A stretch of DNA of 57,567 bases from Acidimicrobiia bacterium (GTDB taxonomy: Bacteria; Actinomycetota; Acidimicrobiia; Acidimicrobiales; AC-14): the NCBI GenBank assembly GCA_023265025.1, contig JAHFUP010000025.1, positions 1-57,567 of the forward strand. Direction: 5' to 3'. The notes below the pieces were generated by a model that did no database searches, was not told where the DNA came from, and worked only from the letters and a program-made list of their open reading frames with translations. The number at the start of each line of letters is the position of its first letter. Position 1 is the first letter of the stretch. Both the position numbers and the translations under genes were made by a program. This document shows positions 55,852-57,567 of this stretch, piece after piece.

Positions 55852-57242
55852 TGCTGCAGCGGCTGGTGAACATCATCCCGGTGTCGATGTCAGGTGAAGC
55901 CAACCAGGACAGTGAGCCGAACCTTGCCGTCAACCCGGCCAAGCCCACCGACATGGTGGCCACCGCCTTCACTCCCGACCCGATGCACGGAGCCAACGCG
56001 CCGATCTATGTCTCGACGGATGGCGGCCAGAGCTGGTCGCTCCGCACCGTCGTTCCCGGCAACGGTCGGGTCGGCACCGGTGACATCACGGTGGGGTTCG
56101 CCACGACTGGCGGCATGCTCTATGCCGGCATCCTCTCGGCGAATGCCCCCCCAAGGCAGACCCGGCTTCAGATCCTTCGTTCGTCGAACTTCCTGTCGAC
56201 GGCGACGATGCCCGTCCTCGTCGACCGGCTGGGATCCGACCAGCCGTGGGTCGTCGCCGGCACCGTGAAAGCCGGTGCCGCCCGAGCCAGGGACCGCGTC
56301 TACGTGGGCAACAACGACTTCGGTGGCCCTCCGGGACGGACTGCAACCGTGGATCTGTCGCTCGACGCAGCGACTGCGCCCGCCCCGGCCGGGTTCGGCA
56401 GTCACCGAGTGGAGCGAGAAGTGCCGGCGGCTGGTCAGGACGGGCCTCCCGTGCGGCTGGCGGTCCACGCCGACGGCACTATCTACGCCAGTCACCAGCG
56501 CTGGACCGGCGGATCCGGCCGGACCATCACAATGGAGGTGGTCGTCACGCGCGATGACGCCGGCGGTAGCGGCGCCAATCCGTTCGCCGCGCTAAGCGAC
56601 CCCGACGGCAGCGTCGGCCGGCGGGTCGTGAAGGACCGCACGGTCGTGTGGGACGCGATCCTCGGTCAGGAGCGCACCGGCGCGGACAGCGCCATCGCGG
56701 TGGATCCCACCGACAGCGGTGTCGTGTATGTGGCCTGGGGCGACCGCCCGGGCGGCCCGGCGGGCCAGTGGACCCTCCACGTACGCCGGTCGACAGACCG
56801 TGGACGCACGTGGTCACGCGATCTGCGCACCGCTTCGAAGGGCATCAATCCGTGTCTGGCGGTGAACACCGAGGGCCACATCGGGTTCGCCTGCCATCAG
56901 CTGTCGGGGAGCGGCGCCACGCAGCGCTGGGTCACCCGCTTAGAAGTCACGACGGACGCATGGGCAACCCACGTGACGCCCACCGTTCTTCACACAGCGC
57001 TCGCGGCGCGGCCCGTCGCCTCATTCCTGCCCTACCTCGGCGACTACGCCCGCCTACTCACGGTGGGCGAGGACTTCTACGGAGTCTTTTCGGGGAGCAA
57101 CCACCCGGACAAGCGTGACTTTCCGATCGGTGTCGTTTACCAACGTAACGTCGACTGGAACGCCCGAACCCTGCTTGACCTCGACGGCGCGACGCCCGTG
57201 CCCGACTCGATCGACCCGTTCTTCTACCACTGGTCGTCCTGA
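55851..57242 (+). CDS. BNR/sialidase-like propeller protein without a signal peptide
   Basis: This 463-residue propeller (ATG at 55851, TGATG overlap) begins NIIPVSMSGEANQDSEPNLA and has Asp-box-like segments (STDGGQSWS, STDRGRTWS) and SAIAVDPTDSGVVYVAWGDR, which recalls the other propellers in the window. Unlike them it lacks a signal peptide and a C-terminal anchor, so it may be cytoplasmic or act with its partner at 55084. It is more diverged than the 9908 and 11511 pair. The substrate is unknown. Confidence 0.75.
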   Translation: MLQRLVNIIPVSMSGEANQDSEPNLAVNPAKPTDMVATAFTPDPMHGANAPIYVSTDGGQSWSLRTVVPGNGRVGTGDITVGFATTGGMLYAGILSANAPPRQTRLQILRSSNFLSTATMPVLVDRLGSDQPWVVAGTVKAGAARARDRVYVGNNDFGGPPGRTATVDLSLDAATAPAPAGFGSHRVEREVPAAGQDGPPVRLAVHADGTIYASHQRWTGGSGRTITMEVVVTRDDAGGSGANPFAALSDPDGSVGRRVVKDRTVVWDAILGQERTGADSAIAVDPTDSGVVYVAWGDRPGGPAGQWTLHVRRSTDRGRTWSRDLRTASKGINPCLAVNTEGHIGFACHQLSGSGATQRWVTRLEVTTDAWATHVTPTVLHTALAARPVASFLPYLGDYARLLTVGEDFYGVFSGSNHPDKRDFPIGVVYQRNVDWNARTLLDLDGATPVPDSIDPFFYHWSS

Positions 57243-57522
57243 CGCCGCAGCAGCCCGGCGGCGCCGTCCATCCTTGCCGCCGGTCTCATTGGCTGCACGC
57301 CTCTGCTGGGACGGTCTGGCGGGGTGGGTGGGAGCTACTGCCGGCCTGACGGTGGTCGCGATCGGAGCGGGTCCGGCGTCGACCACCCGGCCCGGTTGAC
57401 CGACCGGTCACGCTGGGCGCGGACGCTCTCGATCGGATGGTCGCTGGGACTCTCGCGGCCTACGCGTCCGGTGCCGCTTCGGCCAGCGGGGGCTGCAGGC
57501 TCCTGACCTGGGCTTTTGTGGG

Positions 57523-57567
57523 TGGAGACGATGGGACTCGAACCCACGACCCCCTGCTTGCAAAGCA
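57523..57567 (-). tRNA. tRNA-Ala (anticodon UGC), 5' part beyond the window
   Basis: Read on the minus strand, the visible part contains the anticodon loop TTTGCAA within TGC-loop-GCA, giving anticodon UGC (Ala). It continues through the T arm (GTGGGTTCGAGTCCCAT) to the acceptor end CGTCTCC and discriminator A. No CCA is encoded after it. The D arm and 5' end are outside the window. Confidence 0.88.

Overview
The window is high-GC bacterial DNA that reads like an Actinomycetota chromosome, possibly an uncultured Acidimicrobiia-type lineage. Support comes from GC-rich codon use throughout, frequent GTG starts, Tad secretion genes, a WhiB remnant, DUF2293-type and DUF6457-type proteins, and an Mrp ATPase without the CxxC pair. 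The lineage is an inference. No insertion sequence, phage gene, CRISPR array or rRNA was seen. The only RNA gene is a tRNA-Ala cut by the right edge.

Layout. (1) 1-1.7 kb: the end of a Tad pilus operon (tadB, partial, and tadC). (2) 1.8-8.5 kb: phosphorelay parts, namely a NarL-type regulator, a hybrid kinase with two receivers, a free Hpt protein and a second hybrid kinase that has lost its central catalytic section. Two flavin-binding PNPOx-like proteins flank that broken kinase. (3) 9.1-13.3 kb: a 1-Cys peroxiredoxin, two secreted BNR/sialidase-like propeller proteins and the tail of a WhiB-like gene. (4) 13.3-16.9 kb: a DUF2231 membrane protein divergent from a MoxR ATPase and VWA/metallopeptidase pair. 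(5) 16.9-24.7 kb, minus strand: a tightly overlapping formate dehydrogenase operon, fdhA-fdhB-fdhC-fdhE-moaA-fdhD plus a small membrane protein. fdhA is read through an in-frame UGA as selenocysteine. (6) 24.9-27.3 kb: an Mrp/ApbC-like ATPase and small proteins. (7) 27.5-31.7 kb: two broken BNR propeller genes and a membrane-anchored YceI protein. (8) 31.7-42.1 kb: a surface-glycan or peptide-modification cluster with a GT2-PqqD fusion, an HprK-like kinase, two GT4 enzymes, a nucleotidyltransferase, two acyltransferase-like proteins, a frameshifted DUF4091 protein, a second GT2, a free PqqD protein and a 48-residue peptide with a lasso-leader-like motif. (9) 42.2-48.5 kb: a DksA/TraR protein and a complete Mrp Na+/H+ antiporter operon with mrpA and mrpB fused. 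(10) 48.5-57.6 kb: a membrane protein, an internally duplicated lipoprotein, a Cys-rich HTH regulator, transaldolase, an alcohol dehydrogenase fragment, zinc-ribbon/DUF2293 proteins, a two-gene BNR unit and the tRNA.

How the parts work together. The fdh operon holds the three enzyme subunits, both maturation factors (FdhD, FdhE) and the first molybdenum cofactor enzyme (MoaA). It should give a respiratory, outward-facing formate dehydrogenase, provided the Sec machinery is encoded elsewhere in the genome. The 31.7-42.1 kb cluster is the best candidate for an undescribed system. PqqD domains normally bind leader peptides. Here one is fused to a glycosyltransferase and another overlaps a short peptide gene, beside a kinase and a nucleotidyltransferase of types seen in peptide-modifying and exopolysaccharide loci. 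No lasso cyclase or protease is present. Several genes are broken (a kinase, two propellers, a WhiB, a DUF4091 and an alcohol dehydrogenase). The small frame breaks fall in or near short runs of one base, so sequencing error must be excluded before calling them pseudogenes. The 280 bases between the last propeller gene and the tRNA show no gene.
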